DNA of 64,000 nt. Source: Rusavskia elegans (taxonomy: Eukaryota; Ascomycota; Lecanoromycetes; Teloschistales; Teloschistaceae). This document shows, piece by piece, positions 1 through 11,387 of this stretch (position 1 is its first letter; each line of letters begins with the position of its first letter). The stretch spans positions 225,404 to 289,403 of the forward strand of contig SAUG01000102.1 in NCBI GenBank assembly GCA_011316305.1. The letters are read 5' to 3'. The notes under the pieces are model-generated. The model made no database searches. It was not told the origin of the DNA and saw nothing but the letters and a program-made list of their open reading frames with translations. The translations under genes and the position numbers were made by a program.

Positions 1-1666
1 ATCAGCTGTATATGACCGAGTGTAAGGAAGGGTTTGAAGGAACAGCCGGTATACGATCTTTGAACCAATGATCTTCGCAATGGATTTGGTGCATTGACAG
101 TTGCAGTATGCAGATCGACGGACCAAGACCCACTGTTTACTTTTGGACACTAATGAAACGCCGATATAGCTTACATACCACTGTACTGCGCAGTTTCGCC
201 GTGGTGTCAATGTTTGCAGAACCAGACGGTGTCTCGTTGTCGTTATCTGATACGCATGCGGTGGTGCATAGGGTCCGACAATAAAAAGACATCGGGTTAC
301 CAAACCCCAGGAACGAAGACTCCACCACAGCGTGGCGACAGGCTTGGGATGGACAGGGCAAGAGTGCACCGAATCAATCCTAAAAGAGCTGTAGAATTTC
401 AGCGGACGTATGTTATCATAACCTTGATTCCATTGACTCATGAGCGAGTCACTGGGGAACAATTTCCGGCAAGCTTCGGGCGAGCGAAACCTGTAGAGTT
501 ACCATGACTATCCTCGAATATGTATCGAAACGGGATAAAGATGACTTTGTTGCTCCATTGAAACCGAACTACCCCCTGATGCCACATTGATCGCTATATG
601 CTTGGGTATCTCCTTGTAAAACAATCCAACGCCACCGATGCTTCTTGGAGATCGGGCCTGTGGTTTGAGCGCGTGTTATCTCTTTTTCAACCGCCAGCAC
701 GCTCCGAGCTTGGTTGTTGTATGGAGGACAGCTGCTTGCGCAATTCTAGGAAGAAGTCTTTTCCGTTCGCCATGGTATTTGCTGGGCCTGTTTAGTCCCT
801 GCGCCAACAGAATCGCTTTGCTTGACATACGCTTTGAGGCCCACGGTCCCCCAGACTTGGCGCCTTGAGCCTGATTCGAGGCTCGATAGTTGGCTTCTTT
901 CTTGCTTGCTGGACCGAATGCTGCTCAGAAGTCAGACAAGTTGATCCAGAACAAGGTCGATACATTAACGTACCCATTCGCAACGTGTCTCGCGCTTCTT
1001 GCGCGTTGAAACCGTTCACGGGCACATGTTGTTCTTGCGCAGGTCCCTGTGAAGGCGCTTCCCGATTACTTCGGTCGTTGGTGGCCCAGGCGTTGCCTGA
1101 CATGGTCGTGAGGCCTTGATTACCGGGCTTTGCAGTACCTTGATGCTGACTACCAATGTCGCCTTCACGTGAAGGCCTTTGTCTTTGCTGGTTGTTTTGG
1201 CGGTGCTGGTTGGGGTTCTGGTTTTCCAGATTGCTCTGATGCCCACGAGTCCGCCACCTAAACCATCAATTAGCCATGACCCGGGTAAAAATCGTCAAGC
1301 CAGCTATTACCGTTCTTCACCAGCACCGCTCATTGTCGGGATTCTGGATCGTCTCCACTGTAGCGAGTGTGCCTCTCATGTAGAAGATATCTCGCATTAA
1401 CCTCGGTGATCATCCTTGAGAAACCCGTGTGCTAGCGTGTCAACGCGCCAAGACTTGGTTGCTGAGTAAAGCTGCAGGGGTTTATTTCACGAGACCACTG
1501 GTAGGAAACCGGCCATTGCAGGTCTTCATATTAGTTTGTAACACATATTGATTCCAGCAATTCCGGACATATCCTCCTCAATCCTACCCGGAGTTCTAAG
1601 AATAATCGCCCGGATGTATCACCTCACCCCACACTCACCACCAGGTCGTGTCTGTACGACGTAGTC
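1..1666. other. Intergenic, no supportable gene
   Basis: Only short overlapping frames on both strands, with no recognisable domain and no convincing splice structure. The stretch holds a perfect 16-bp palindrome centred on CACGTG (1161-1176) and a single ACGCG (1443-1447). The last few hundred bases probably serve as promoter and 5' UTR of the PHD-finger gene that starts at 1667. Confidence 0.5.
1161..1176. promoter_or_regulatory. 16-bp perfect palindrome with E-box core
   Basis: The sequence GCCTTCACGTGAAGGC equals its own reverse complement and is centred on CACGTG, the core bound by bHLH factors. It lies about 490 bp upstream of the NTO1-like start codon. Function is inferred from the motif only. 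Confidence 0.35.
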
Positions 1667-4600
1667 ATGGCGCCCATTTCGATCGACAGCCCCAGATCTT
1701 CCAATACACGATCTCGATCAGCAAGGAAACAGAACTTGATCTATACTGTCGAGAGCCCTCTGATATCGGAACCGCCACGTAAGAAGAGAAGATATGTGCC
1801 AGGAGGCCCTGGTGGGGGAGGACGATACCTAAGTCCGGACGGTTCCAACCTACCAGCTGGAGGAACAGATCCTGGAGGCTACAACTACGCTGCGACTCGC
1901 GGCAGGATTGGACGAGAAAATCTGGCCAACGGCATGTCCCCAGCGGTCTACGAGCGGCCCCGGAGAGAGAGCAGAAGGGAACGGCCATCCACTAGACCTC
2001 GATTCAGCTCTGCAGCTGCCGCTGCCGCCGCCGTTGTCCAAGGCGATGGATTTAAACCAAGGGAGGAAAGGGGCTGGGAAGAATTTCATCAGGACCTGGA
2101 CATTGAAGTCAAATTCCCTGTCTTTGCTGCTGAAGACGTGGACGGGGTAGTCAGATCGACAGTTGCGCCTTTCCATGATGCGAAGCTTCCGAACGGGCTC
2201 GGTCATGAGTATGTAGCTTCCCCAGGAGAGGGGCACCAAACCCCAAGACAACAAGAATCGTACCGTCATGATAGCACTCCACCTAGGAATGGAGAGCCTT
2301 TTGGTAGTATGGCAGATCATGAGGAACACATTATTACACCAAAACGGCGGCCAGGTAGACCATTCAAACGAGCAAACTCGATGCTTCAAGGGATCGGCAC
2401 CCCGGAGATACCCAAGGTCATTCCGATGCCTGGGCCAAACCCACGCGAAAAGCTTACTCTGCCCAAGCCGTCATTCCGCCCTTCTGACCCATATTCGAAA
2501 TTCGAGCAAAAGGGCTCGGTACAGCTGAACTACGTTGACCGTTCCATGGCCAACGTTGGCTATCAAGAAAGTGAGATCTACATCCGTCCCGAGAAGATGC
2601 TGGTTCGGGTCACGGAAGGAAACATCGAAGAGGACTTGGACGCTGCGCCTAGAATTGGGAATGATGGGGAAGGCAATGCCGCGATTGGAGGTAGTGGTGT
2701 TGGAACAGTTGAGTATGACATGGACGAACAGGACACTAAATGGCTTGAAGTTCATAACTCACAACGAAAGATGGAAGAAGTCGAGCCTATCAAGCCCGCA
2801 ATATTTGAAATTACTATGACCAAGATCGAGAAAGAATGGCACGCACTAGAAAAACGTATCCCAAAACCGAACCCGAAGCCTCCACAGACGCATCGTCCCA
2901 GGTCAAGCTCCGCGGCAGCGGTCAACGGTGAACCAGCCGCCCCTGGTGAAGAACAAGACAGTAAATGCGCAATTTGTGACGACGGGGACTGCGAGAATAC
3001 CAATGCGATCGTCTTTTGCGATGGATGCGACCTAGCGGTTCATCAGGAATGTTACGGGGTGCCTTTTATTCCGGAAGGCCAGTGGCTCTGCCGAAAGTGC
3101 CAACTCATTGGCAGAGGAACCCCAACATGCATCTTTTGCCCCAACACCGATGGTGCTTTCAAGCAGACGAATGCTTCAAGATGGTCACATCTGATCTGCG
3201 CCATATGGATCCCTGAAGTATCCTTGGGAAACACCACCTTCATGGAGCCTGTGATGGATGTTGAGAAGGTACCAAAACCAAGATGGAAGTTGACTTGCTA
3301 CATCTGCCGCCAGAAAATGGGGGCTTGTATTCAGTGCGGAAACAAGAATTGTTTCATCGCATTTCATGTGACGTGCGCTAGAAGGGCGAAGCTTTTTCTC
3401 AAGATGAAATCTACCCATGGAGGACCGGCGAATCTTGACGCAAGCATTCTAAAAGCGTTCTGCGACAAGCATGTTCCACCAGACTGGCGTAGGGAAAATG
3501 ACGTCGACGCTGCGACAGCGGACGCCATCGAGTACTACCACCACACTATGCGCGGCAAGATCTGGGCGGACAGCCAGCAAGCAGCGTTGGCATTTGGCGG
3601 AGGTCCTTCGCAGGGGATTCCTGCGCTTGATCCGGACGGCGATTCGTCAGCTCCTAAAGTCAACCTGATTCTGAATCCCCCAGGCAAGAAGAAGCGGAGC
3701 TCACCGCCGAAGACTATCTGGCGTTTGCCTTCAGGAGCCCCGGTAATACCTCAAGTCTTGTATGACTCCGTCGAGAGCTCCCTTGGCCGCTTTTCTATCA
3801 GGCGACGCAAGGAGTTTGCAGCGGAAGCATGCAAATATTGGACGCTCAAACGGGAAGCCCGCAGAGGCGCCTCCCTACTCAAGCGATTGCAGCTGCAAAT
3901 GGAAACCTTTACCTCGATGGAGATCACCCGTCGGAACTTCGCCGGCATGGGCGCGGCTGGTCGAGTCCGGTTACAACGCAGGATTGACTTTGCTGAGAAG
4001 CTGCAGCGAGATGTCGAGAAATTGAAAGAGATGTGCGGTGAAATCAAGAAAAGAGAGCAGGAAAAGCTTCAGGATGCCGAAATGCTCCGGGATCTTGTTG
4101 ATACTGTCTACTTCCCCATCACGCCCCTTCTATGGCCGATATTAGAGAGGGCCCTAATGTAAGTGGATAGCTCCTAGACGTCTTCGGCGCTGACTCTGCT
4201 ATCCTTAGGCTCGACCCAAAGAAAGTTTTCTACGACGGCTTCTCAGTGCTTCGAGACAGACTTAACGAACGCTCTTACACATCCGTCGCTGCCTTCTCTG
4301 CAGACTTCGGCAACGTCTTCAGCACAACCATTGGCTTGCCCGTAGCTGCGAACAATGCAGAGATTGAAGCACGGGTAGCAGGGGATGCTGCGGCTAAAGA
4401 ATTGATTTCCGAGTTCAAGAATATGAAGGCCCTTGCGAAACGTATCATCAAGGCCGTCCAAGGATCGCTGGGCGATGCGATGCGGAAGGAAAGCGAGCTT
4501 TCTGGCAGACCGTTCGAGAAAGAGTTGCGAGACCTTGATCTATTATTGGAGAACAGTATGCGGTTACGTCGAGATTCCGCCGGACAACGACAGGGGCACA

Positions 4601-5160
4601 TCATTGGTGAAGTGGACGAGCAAGACGCTGATCTCTCAATGACCAATGGCACCGATATCGCTCCAAACGTGCAAGAAGGCCCGGCAACCGAGGTAGATCT
4701 GAAAGGGCCTACGGCCAATTATCACCTTACACCCGAGGAGCCAAATGGCATACCTTCAATGAACGGGGTTGTACACGCCGGCCGTCATACGAATGGAATC
4801 TCAACTAAGTCGGTGGATGTGGCAGGTAGACTAGGTCAGCGGGAGCCGCCGACGCCACCACTGAGTCTAGCTAGCCAGTCGCAGCCATTCTCGAGTGGTG
4901 GCATACCCTGGTATATGGAGCCCTTCGATCCCGAAGGAACAACGATCCAGGAGGAGCGATGGACCGGTCGCGAGCTTGTGCGAGGCATGAGTGAAGAACT
5001 CAGTGACATGGATGAGGCCGAGCTGTCAGGCCTTGTTGGGCCTGATACGATGGATGTGGTGCAAGAAGATCAAGAGGATGAAGCAGATACTGAAAGGGCA
5101 GCGAAAGCAGCAGCCCGTCGAAAGGCTGCTGCTCGAAGAAAGAGGAATCGTGGCTGGTAA
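1667..5160 (+). CDS. NTO1/BRPF-like PHD-finger protein
   Basis: Exons 1667-4158 and 4209-5160, joined by a 50-bp GTAAGT...TAG intron, give 1147 residues. Domains in order: a disordered basic N-terminus with an Ala run; an enhancer-of-polycomb-like segment (about 265-395); a PHD finger (about 432-480, starting CAICDDGDCENTNAIVFCDGC); and an extended PHD (about 486-602) with its zinc knuckle and second atypical PHD. This order is diagnostic of the BRPF/Jade/Nto1 scaffold family. In yeast Nto1 belongs to the NuA3 H3 acetyltransferase complex and reads histone H3 tails. No bromodomain is recognised in the C-terminal part, which is acidic and ends in a basic Arg/Ala stretch. The start is the first ATG of the frame. 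It acts in the nucleus by family. Exon joining restores frame exactly, so the model is firm. Confidence 0.92.
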
Positions 5161-5763
5161 TATCGGAGTAATGGGACGACTGCATTTGACTCGGAAAACA
5201 GGAAGCATGCACAAAGCCGGGTTTGAGGTATTGTAAAGTATAGCATTTGAGCAAGAGTTGGGATGAACTATGGAACAGGGTTATATCTCGGCGGCGCCAC
5301 CGACTATCAGGAGGAGTGGCAAATATGGCGCGAACCATTGGGATTTATTGGAAGTGACATCTGATGTAAAACAATTCAAACCGTAACTACTCGCTTGCAA
5401 TATTATATCTGATCAAGATGGAGCACAACCCCCTTTTCCAACGGTATAACTGTGAAGTATTTATAGAAGTAGATCCTTCTTATCCGTACTCCACACTAAT
5501 GTCGCGGATCCGCGCCGCGTTCAGCCCTATGAAACAGAGAAGTGGCCTGAATTTCTAGACGTCTCATGAATGTTAAGAAGAGCTTATCTTCATTCCTCCC
5601 CAGTCATTTTCTTAGGTTATAACGGTGATATTTGTGGGACTGGGGCGCAGCGTCTTCAGCGAAATATCGCCGACTGGCAAATCTCATTCTCAGCCTTCGA
5701 AAACTCCTCCTGCAGCTGGACTCCACGCCCTGACTTTCCGTCCCTCGGGCGGTAGTCGACACT
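5161..5763. other. Intergenic between NTO1-like and ERV46
   Basis: About 600 bp between two plus-strand genes. It should contain the 3' UTR of the first gene and the promoter of the second. I see no further gene or repeat in it. Confidence 0.5.
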
Positions 5764-7285
5764 ATGCCAGCAAAATCACGGTTCACAAGGCTCGATGCAT
5801 TTACAAAGACGGTAGAGGATGCTCGCGTTCGGACGACGTCTGGAGGCATTGTCACGATAGCTTCACTGCTCATTGTGTTCTGGCTTGTGTGGGGAGAATG
5901 GTCGGATTACAGAAGGGTCGTGGTACACCCAGAACTAATCGTCGACAAGGGAAGAGGTACTATGCCTTCCATTGGAACATGGTCCAAGGCTCACCTGGGG
6001 TTTGAATAGGAGAACGAATGGAGATACATCTGAACATCTCTTTCCCAAGGGTACCCTGCGAGCTGCTCACTCTGGATGTCATGGACGTTTCTGGAGAACA
6101 GCAGACCGGCGTAAAGCATGGCATATCAAAGGTCCAGCTCGCTCCAGCGACTGAAGGGGGACGGCCGATTGACGTGCGCGCGTTGGACCTGTGGGTAATC
6201 GCCCAGTGACATCCGGACCATACTGACTTTTCAAGACATGCAGATGAACCAGCAGATCACCTCGGTCCAAACTACTGCGGTGAGTGTTACGGGCCTCCAG
6301 CGCCAGCTACAGCCTCGAAACCAGGCTGTTGTCAAACGTGCGAGGAAGTACGAGAAGCCTATGCGTCCGTGTCGTGGGCTTTCGGAAAAGGCGAGGGCGT
6401 TGCCCAATGCGAACGGGAGCACTACTCGGAGAAGCTGCAGGCGCAACGAGATCAAGGCTGTCGGATAGAGGGAGGCTTCCGCGTTAACAAAGTCGTCGGA
6501 AACTTTCACATTGCGCCTGGACGCAGCTTCAGCAACGGCATGATGCATGTACACGACCTGAACAACTATCTGGATCCGAGTCAGGGAGACCACACTTTCA
6601 CCCATCAAATCCACCATCTCCGATTTGGCCCACAATTGCCGGATGACCTGACGAACAAGGTGGGAGGCAAGACAATGGGATGGACAAATCATCATTTGAA
6701 TCCGTTGGACAACACAGAACAAGTCACCACCGACGCAGCCTTCAACTATATGTATTTCCTCAAAGTCGTCTCGACGTCGTATTACCCACTGGGCTGGAAA
6801 ACAAAAGGGCACTCGGCCGATCAGGGAGATTCATCAGACCTTGTATCGATTGGCCAGCATGGATTGGGACAGGACGGTAGTCTGGAGACGCACCAGTATT
6901 CGGTCACCAGTCATAAGAGGAGTCTCAAGGGTGGCTCGGACTCTCAGGAAGGTCATAAGGAACGCTTGCATGCTGTGTGAGTTATTCACTCATTTCCCCA
7001 GATATTCAGTTGAAAAGCTGACCCAATGTGACACAGTGGCGGAATACCGGGCGTTTTTTTCAGCTATGTAAGTACCTCGACGTGGTCCTGGAAGCGAACC
7101 GTACTGATCATCACCAGGATATCTCACCGATGAAGGTAATAAATCGAGAAGAACGAACCAAAAGCTTCACTGGTTTTTTGACAGGCGTTTGCGCCATCGT
7201 CGGTGGAACCCTCACGGTGGCGGCAGCGATAGATCGAGGCGTTTATGAAGGGGCGACAAGGATAAAAAAGTTGCATCAGGGATGA
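5764..7285 (+). CDS. erv46: Erv46/ERGIC3, COPII vesicle cargo receptor subunit
   Basis: Five exons (5764-5956, 6010-6190, 6236-6976, 7037-7067, 7118-7285) encode 437 residues, the usual Erv46 length. One exon is only 31 bp. The protein starts with the family signature KSRFTRLDAFTKTVEDARVR, followed by a membrane segment (about 28-45). It then has the luminal domain with YCGECYG and CCQTCEEV cysteine pairs and the conserved HQYSVTSHKRSL stretch. A second membrane segment (FLTGVCAIVGGTLTVAAA) precedes a short cytosolic tail. In yeast Erv46 pairs with Erv41 to return ER residents and move cargo between ER and Golgi. Convergent with the HhH-GPD gene, 86 bp apart. All introns carry good donors (GTAC, GTGGGT, GTGAGT, GTAAGT) and the joined frame matches the family throughout. 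Confidence 0.95.
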
Positions 7286-7371
7286 TACCATGTTTCTGTA
7301 TGTATATAATTCCTATGTACAAAAGCTGCCACGATGACTTCGATTTCCAAGGTTCTCTTTCCCTTGTCCGC

Positions 7372-8357
7372 TTAGTCGTTCTTGGTGCCTAGTGTGGCTT
7401 CGGCCCTCACGCCATCCGCATTGCCTTGGAGGTCAACACCAATGGCCCGTTCGAGGACCTGGACGAAGACCCTTCTTTTCTTTTCGTCTTCGTTGCCCTC
7501 AAAGCCCTGGAGGTTCAATTCTGTCCAGTGGTGGTCCAGTAGCTTCTTGAGCTCTTCAGCGGTGCCGGGCAAACCAAGCTTTTGTAAACCTGAGAGGGTG
7601 CGCTGGTCGGCGAACGGGTATAGTGCGGGCCACTGAGCTTGGATACGACGACCGAAGATATCAAGGCCCGTCTTACCGAGCCCTTTGACATGCTTCTTCA
7701 GCATCTCCTTCTCCTATACTCGATCAGCGATCGCCTGACACGGGGTGCACGCTGGAAAAGCGGTACTTTCTCCCAATCATGGTCACACTCTCTCTGCACC
7801 CTTTCAAGGTTCACATCCTCATCGCCATCTCCAAGATGGTCGACGACTGCATCTGCCAAGATCACCAGCTCCTCGGCCGTCTTCTGCCGATGTTGAGTTC
7901 GCGCTTCGTTCACTGCTTTCATCACCGACTCAAATCCTCCGTCCCTGATCTTCTTCGGAGTCGTAAAACGATACGGATCATTCAACAGCGTTCGAATCGA
8001 TCTCAGACCCAGGGCATGGCTGATTGGACGGCTCAGAATGACGGCGCACATTAATTCCTCAAAGGGACTGAAGGTCGAAGATGAATAGGTGCGCAAACCG
8101 CTGCCTCGATTCTTGACGTCTTCGATTTCGTCCTTCGGGCGGCAAGAATCAAGGGATTCTGGGGAAAGGAGATGGTTGATCAATGTTACCGGCTCTGGTT
8201 GAGCTTGGGTTGCACCCCGTGCCGAACGACGTGGGGCTTTAGCTGGGGCATCGTTGGATTTTGCTTTGCGTTTGGAAGGAACAGCAGAGGCCTTCTTATC
8301 GTTTGATTCTTCTTGCTTTGGCTCTTCGGCAGGCGCAACATCTTTTTTGGGTGGCAT
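7372..8357 (-). CDS. HhH-GPD DNA glycosylase-like protein
   Basis: Two exons on the minus strand (8357-7767 and 7713-7372) around a 53-bp GTACCG...TAG intron give 310 residues. A Lys/Pro/Ala-rich, probably disordered and nuclear, N-terminus (about 1-60) is followed by an all-helical domain. That domain resembles the HhH-GPD base-excision fold: FEELMCAVILSRPISHALG, then a KGLGKTGLDIFGRR segment that fits a helix-hairpin-helix. I do not see a clear catalytic Lys or Asp arrangement of the endonuclease III or OGG1 type, so activity is uncertain. It shares a 273-bp divergent promoter with BUB2, which holds two ACGCG sites. An N-terminus reading MPPKKDVAPAEEPK suits a nuclear protein. Confidence 0.8.
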
Positions 8358-8630
8358 TGTGGATTAATTGATAACTGAAAGGCGAACACTGTACTCCGTA
8401 GCGATGAAGTCGATGTTTCGAGAGCCATGATGTCAATATATATCAAGTCGATCTCCCGGTGACGCGAGATTGGAATATTGACGCGTGGGTATCGAGGGCT
8501 TGGCATTTCAATGGCATTTGGCTGATTCAATTGCTGCAACACAAAGTACCTGATACTTATGAGATCCTACGGTTCGGAGACAACTGACTGATCACCAAGC
8601 TCCGTGCTGCTTCTCTCTCCTTCCCTCACA
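8358..8630. promoter_or_regulatory. Divergent promoter HhH-GPD / BUB2 with MCB-like sites
   Basis: The 273-bp gap between the two divergent start codons contains ACGCG at 8462-8466 and a full ACGCGT (8481-8486). ACGCGT is the MluI cell-cycle box bound by MBF in yeasts. The sites sit 105-129 bp upstream of the HhH-GPD start codon and about 145-169 bp upstream of the BUB2 start. A G1/S role is inferred from the motif and from the nature of the two genes. Confidence 0.45.
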
Positions 8631-10108
8631 ATGACTAACTCCCCGATCAAGCAAACTCCGCAACTCGCTCCTTCCACTACCACACCATCGGACCACCAAC
8701 TACGCTCACCGAAAAGCAACCGCGGTCTTCGCAAGCTACAGTCGGCTCATCAGCTATCATCGAATTACGCTGCCTTGAACGCTCCGTCATTGATATCGCA
8801 GCAACGCCAACAGCAGCAGCGCAACACGAGTTCCTCCCATAATAATCAAGCCCTTCAAATTCCACCCATACCAACCCTTTCATCCCACCACCGTACCCGG
8901 TCAAACAGTGATGCCGTCGTTCCGAATGCTTCCAGTAGTGCGGCTGCTGCAAAAAGGTTAACTGCATCCAAGAAGAACACCCCGAATCAGAATCCAAGGG
9001 AAGAACTTGAAGCACTGGTGCGCCAAGGTCCACAGGGAGATGTCCCTACTGAGCTATCGCGGCTCCGCCATTTGGTCTTGTGCGAAGGACTCTATGCAGA
9101 TAGCGATGGTATGGTACGAAGGCATTCATTCCCGCTGTGAGCGAAGGTTAACTCCAAACAGTCTCAGATACGTATCTACGTTTGGTTGATACTGCTCAAT
9201 GCTCCAGCAATATCAACGGATAGCTATCTCGAGCTGATCCGCCGTGGAGCTTCGCCAGCTTATTCCAAGATCCGAAATGACACCTTCCGAACGCTCGCCA
9301 CCAATCCTCTCTTCAAGCGTCGAGTCAGCGAAGCCTCCTTGATCCGTCTTCTCAACGCCGTAGCGTGGAAGCTCAATGATGCCAAGATTGAAAAGCTCGC
9401 CGAGCCGACCATGGTCAATGCTGCCAACGAACGGGGGAGCCCAGAATTGCAACACGCTTCGCCCATCATCAAGCATGCCCAAGGTCCTCCGACAACAACA
9501 GCGACCGACGGATCCGAAGCCGGTGGCACGGAACCAGGAATCTATGTCCAGGGCATGAACGTACTGTGTGCTCCTTTCCTCTACGCTGCCCGGAGTGAGG
9601 CCGAAGCTTTTGTCGCTTTCCACGGTTTTATCACTAAGGAGTGCCCGGGGTACGTCCGGGGAGCCATGGACGGCGTGCATAAAGGTCTGGCGCTGGTAGA
9701 TGAATGCCTGGCCATTGTCGACCCCAAGCTCTCGAGCTACTTACAGTCGAAACACATGAAGGCTGAACTGTACGCGTTCGCCTCGGTCTTGACCATGTGC
9801 GCCTGTACGCCTCCGTTGCCCGAGGTCCTTCAACTGTGGGACTTCCTCTTTGCGTATGGCCCTCATCTCAACATCCTGTGTATCTGCGCACAACTGGTGA
9901 TCATGAGGGAGACACTTTTGACAAGCCCAAGGTAAGAGCAAGGTCGACCAATGGAAAAGAGATACTGATAGGCTCCATTCGTAGTCCGACCAAGCTTCTC
10001 CGGTCCTTCCCTCCGCTCCAAGCAAAACTCATCGTTGAGATCACCGTGAGTAATCTACGCAAGATCCCTGCCGACATCTACGAAGAATTGGTGCACCACA
10101 CCGAGTAG
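8631..10108 (+). CDS. bub2: Bub2/Cdc16-like mitotic exit GAP (TBC domain)
   Basis: Exons 8631-9113, 9162-9931 and 9985-10108 encode 458 residues. The first ~120 residues are a low-complexity Ser/Gln/Asn tail. A TBC domain follows (about 140-420) with the arginine-finger motif IRNDTFR and the glutamine-finger motif YVQGMN, then LWDFLFAYGPHLNILC as in Bub2. The Rab-GAP fold acts in yeast with Bfa1 on the GTPase Tem1 to hold mitotic exit until the spindle is placed. In fission yeast Cdc16 does the same on Spg1 to control septation. The ATG at 8631 is used; an in-frame GTG at 8604 is upstream but not a likely start. Both introns are short (48 and 53 bp) and restore frame. Confidence 0.92.
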
Positions 10109-10472
10109 CTTTATCTTGTTGTACATGATGATCCACATGACTTCGCTCAGATCACGCGACAACTTCCATCTTTGTGATCTTTGCCCAATCTCGTCGCCCG
10201 AAAGGTTCACAGATTTGGTTGCCGGTGTTCTTCGGAATCTTGGAATGCATGAATATAGCTCATGTGGTGTGACGATATTGGTTGGATATGCGGGGCGCGG
10301 CAAACACAATCACTCCTCTCTCGGCACCAGTCCGGGTCACCGCAATGCCGCTCCAATCCATGAGGGCGAACAATACGTGTTTTCCCTTGAGCAGCGAACG
10401 AAGACTGTTGTGAGCCGAATAGCATCCTCTCCATCGAAGCCGTCCTAGCTTCTCCTTCAGTACTTTGGAATC
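10109..10472. other. Intergenic BUB2 / SDR
   Basis: 364 bp between two plus-strand genes, holding BUB2 3' UTR and SDR promoter. Nothing else is seen. Confidence 0.5.
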
Positions 10473-11387
10473 ATGGCTTCGTTCAAAGGCAAAGTCATTG
10501 CCATCACTGGCGGTGCGTCTGGAATTGGTCAAGCGACTGCACAGTTACTCGCCACTCGAGGAGCTACCGTCTCCATAGCAGACGTACAGCAGGAAGCATT
10601 GACCACGACTGCCGATTCCATCCAAAAAGCCACCCCCGACGCCAAAGTCCTTACAAAAATCGTCGATGTCACGTCTTCACAGCAAGTCGACGCCTGGATC
10701 CAGGAAACCGTCTCTCAATTCGGCAGAATCGACGGGGCAGCCAATCTCGCTGGCATCGCGGGGAAGAGCACAAATAGCATCTTGGTAGGAGACGTGGAGG
10801 AAGATGATTTCGATAAGATTATTGCTGTGAATGTGAAAGGGGTGTTCAACTGTTTGAAGTCGCAGCTCAATTCAATGAAGGAGCAAGGAAGCGGGACTGT
10901 TGTGAATGCTACGTCCTCAGCCGGTGTGAGAGGTTATCCGAGGAGTATCGCTTATTGTGCCAGTAAAGTCCGTATCACCCCTTCTCATTCTCCCAGTACC
11001 TTGATCCCGTGCTGACATCTTTCCAGCACGCCGTCGTCGGCATGACTAAGACCGCCGCAATCGAATGCGGCGGGAACAACATCCGCGTCAACGCCATCGC
11101 TCCGTAAGCTTTTCTGCCCACTGCAGTTTCCCCACCCGACCCGTTCCCATCAATATGTAATTGACCGACTTTCTCTCTACAGCGGCCCCATCGACACACC
11201 GATGATACATAACCTCTACGGCCTCGCCGGCAACTCGGACCTCTCCAAAAACCTCATCCAGGCGGTGCCGATGCATCGCTGGGGTACAGCCGAGGAAGTG
11301 GCCAAATTGATCCTGTTTTTGTTGAGTGAGGACAGTAGTTATTGTACAGGGAGTGTGTTTGGTATCGATGGGGGGTTGACTGCTTGA
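10473..11387 (+). CDS. Short-chain dehydrogenase/reductase (classical SDR)
   Basis: Exons 10473-10967, 11027-11103 and 11183-11387 encode 258 residues, the standard classical SDR length. The coenzyme motif TGGASGIG (13-20) is followed by an acidic residue after strand 2 (SIADVQ), which favours NAD(H) over NADP(H). A stabilising NLAG motif, the catalytic Ser in the NATSSAG stretch and the YCASK catalytic Tyr161/Lys165 are all present. The C-terminus FGIDGGLTA is typical. The substrate cannot be told from sequence; relatives oxidise or reduce sugars, steroids or secondary-metabolite intermediates. No biosynthetic cluster is visible around it. The intron after Lys165 and the 79-bp intron both restore frame. 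Confidence 0.93.

Noticed and set aside
792..1246. Frames of about 75-105 codons on both strands in the first 1.6 kb
   Set aside because: No homology that I recognise, no splice sites in phase, and mutual overlap.
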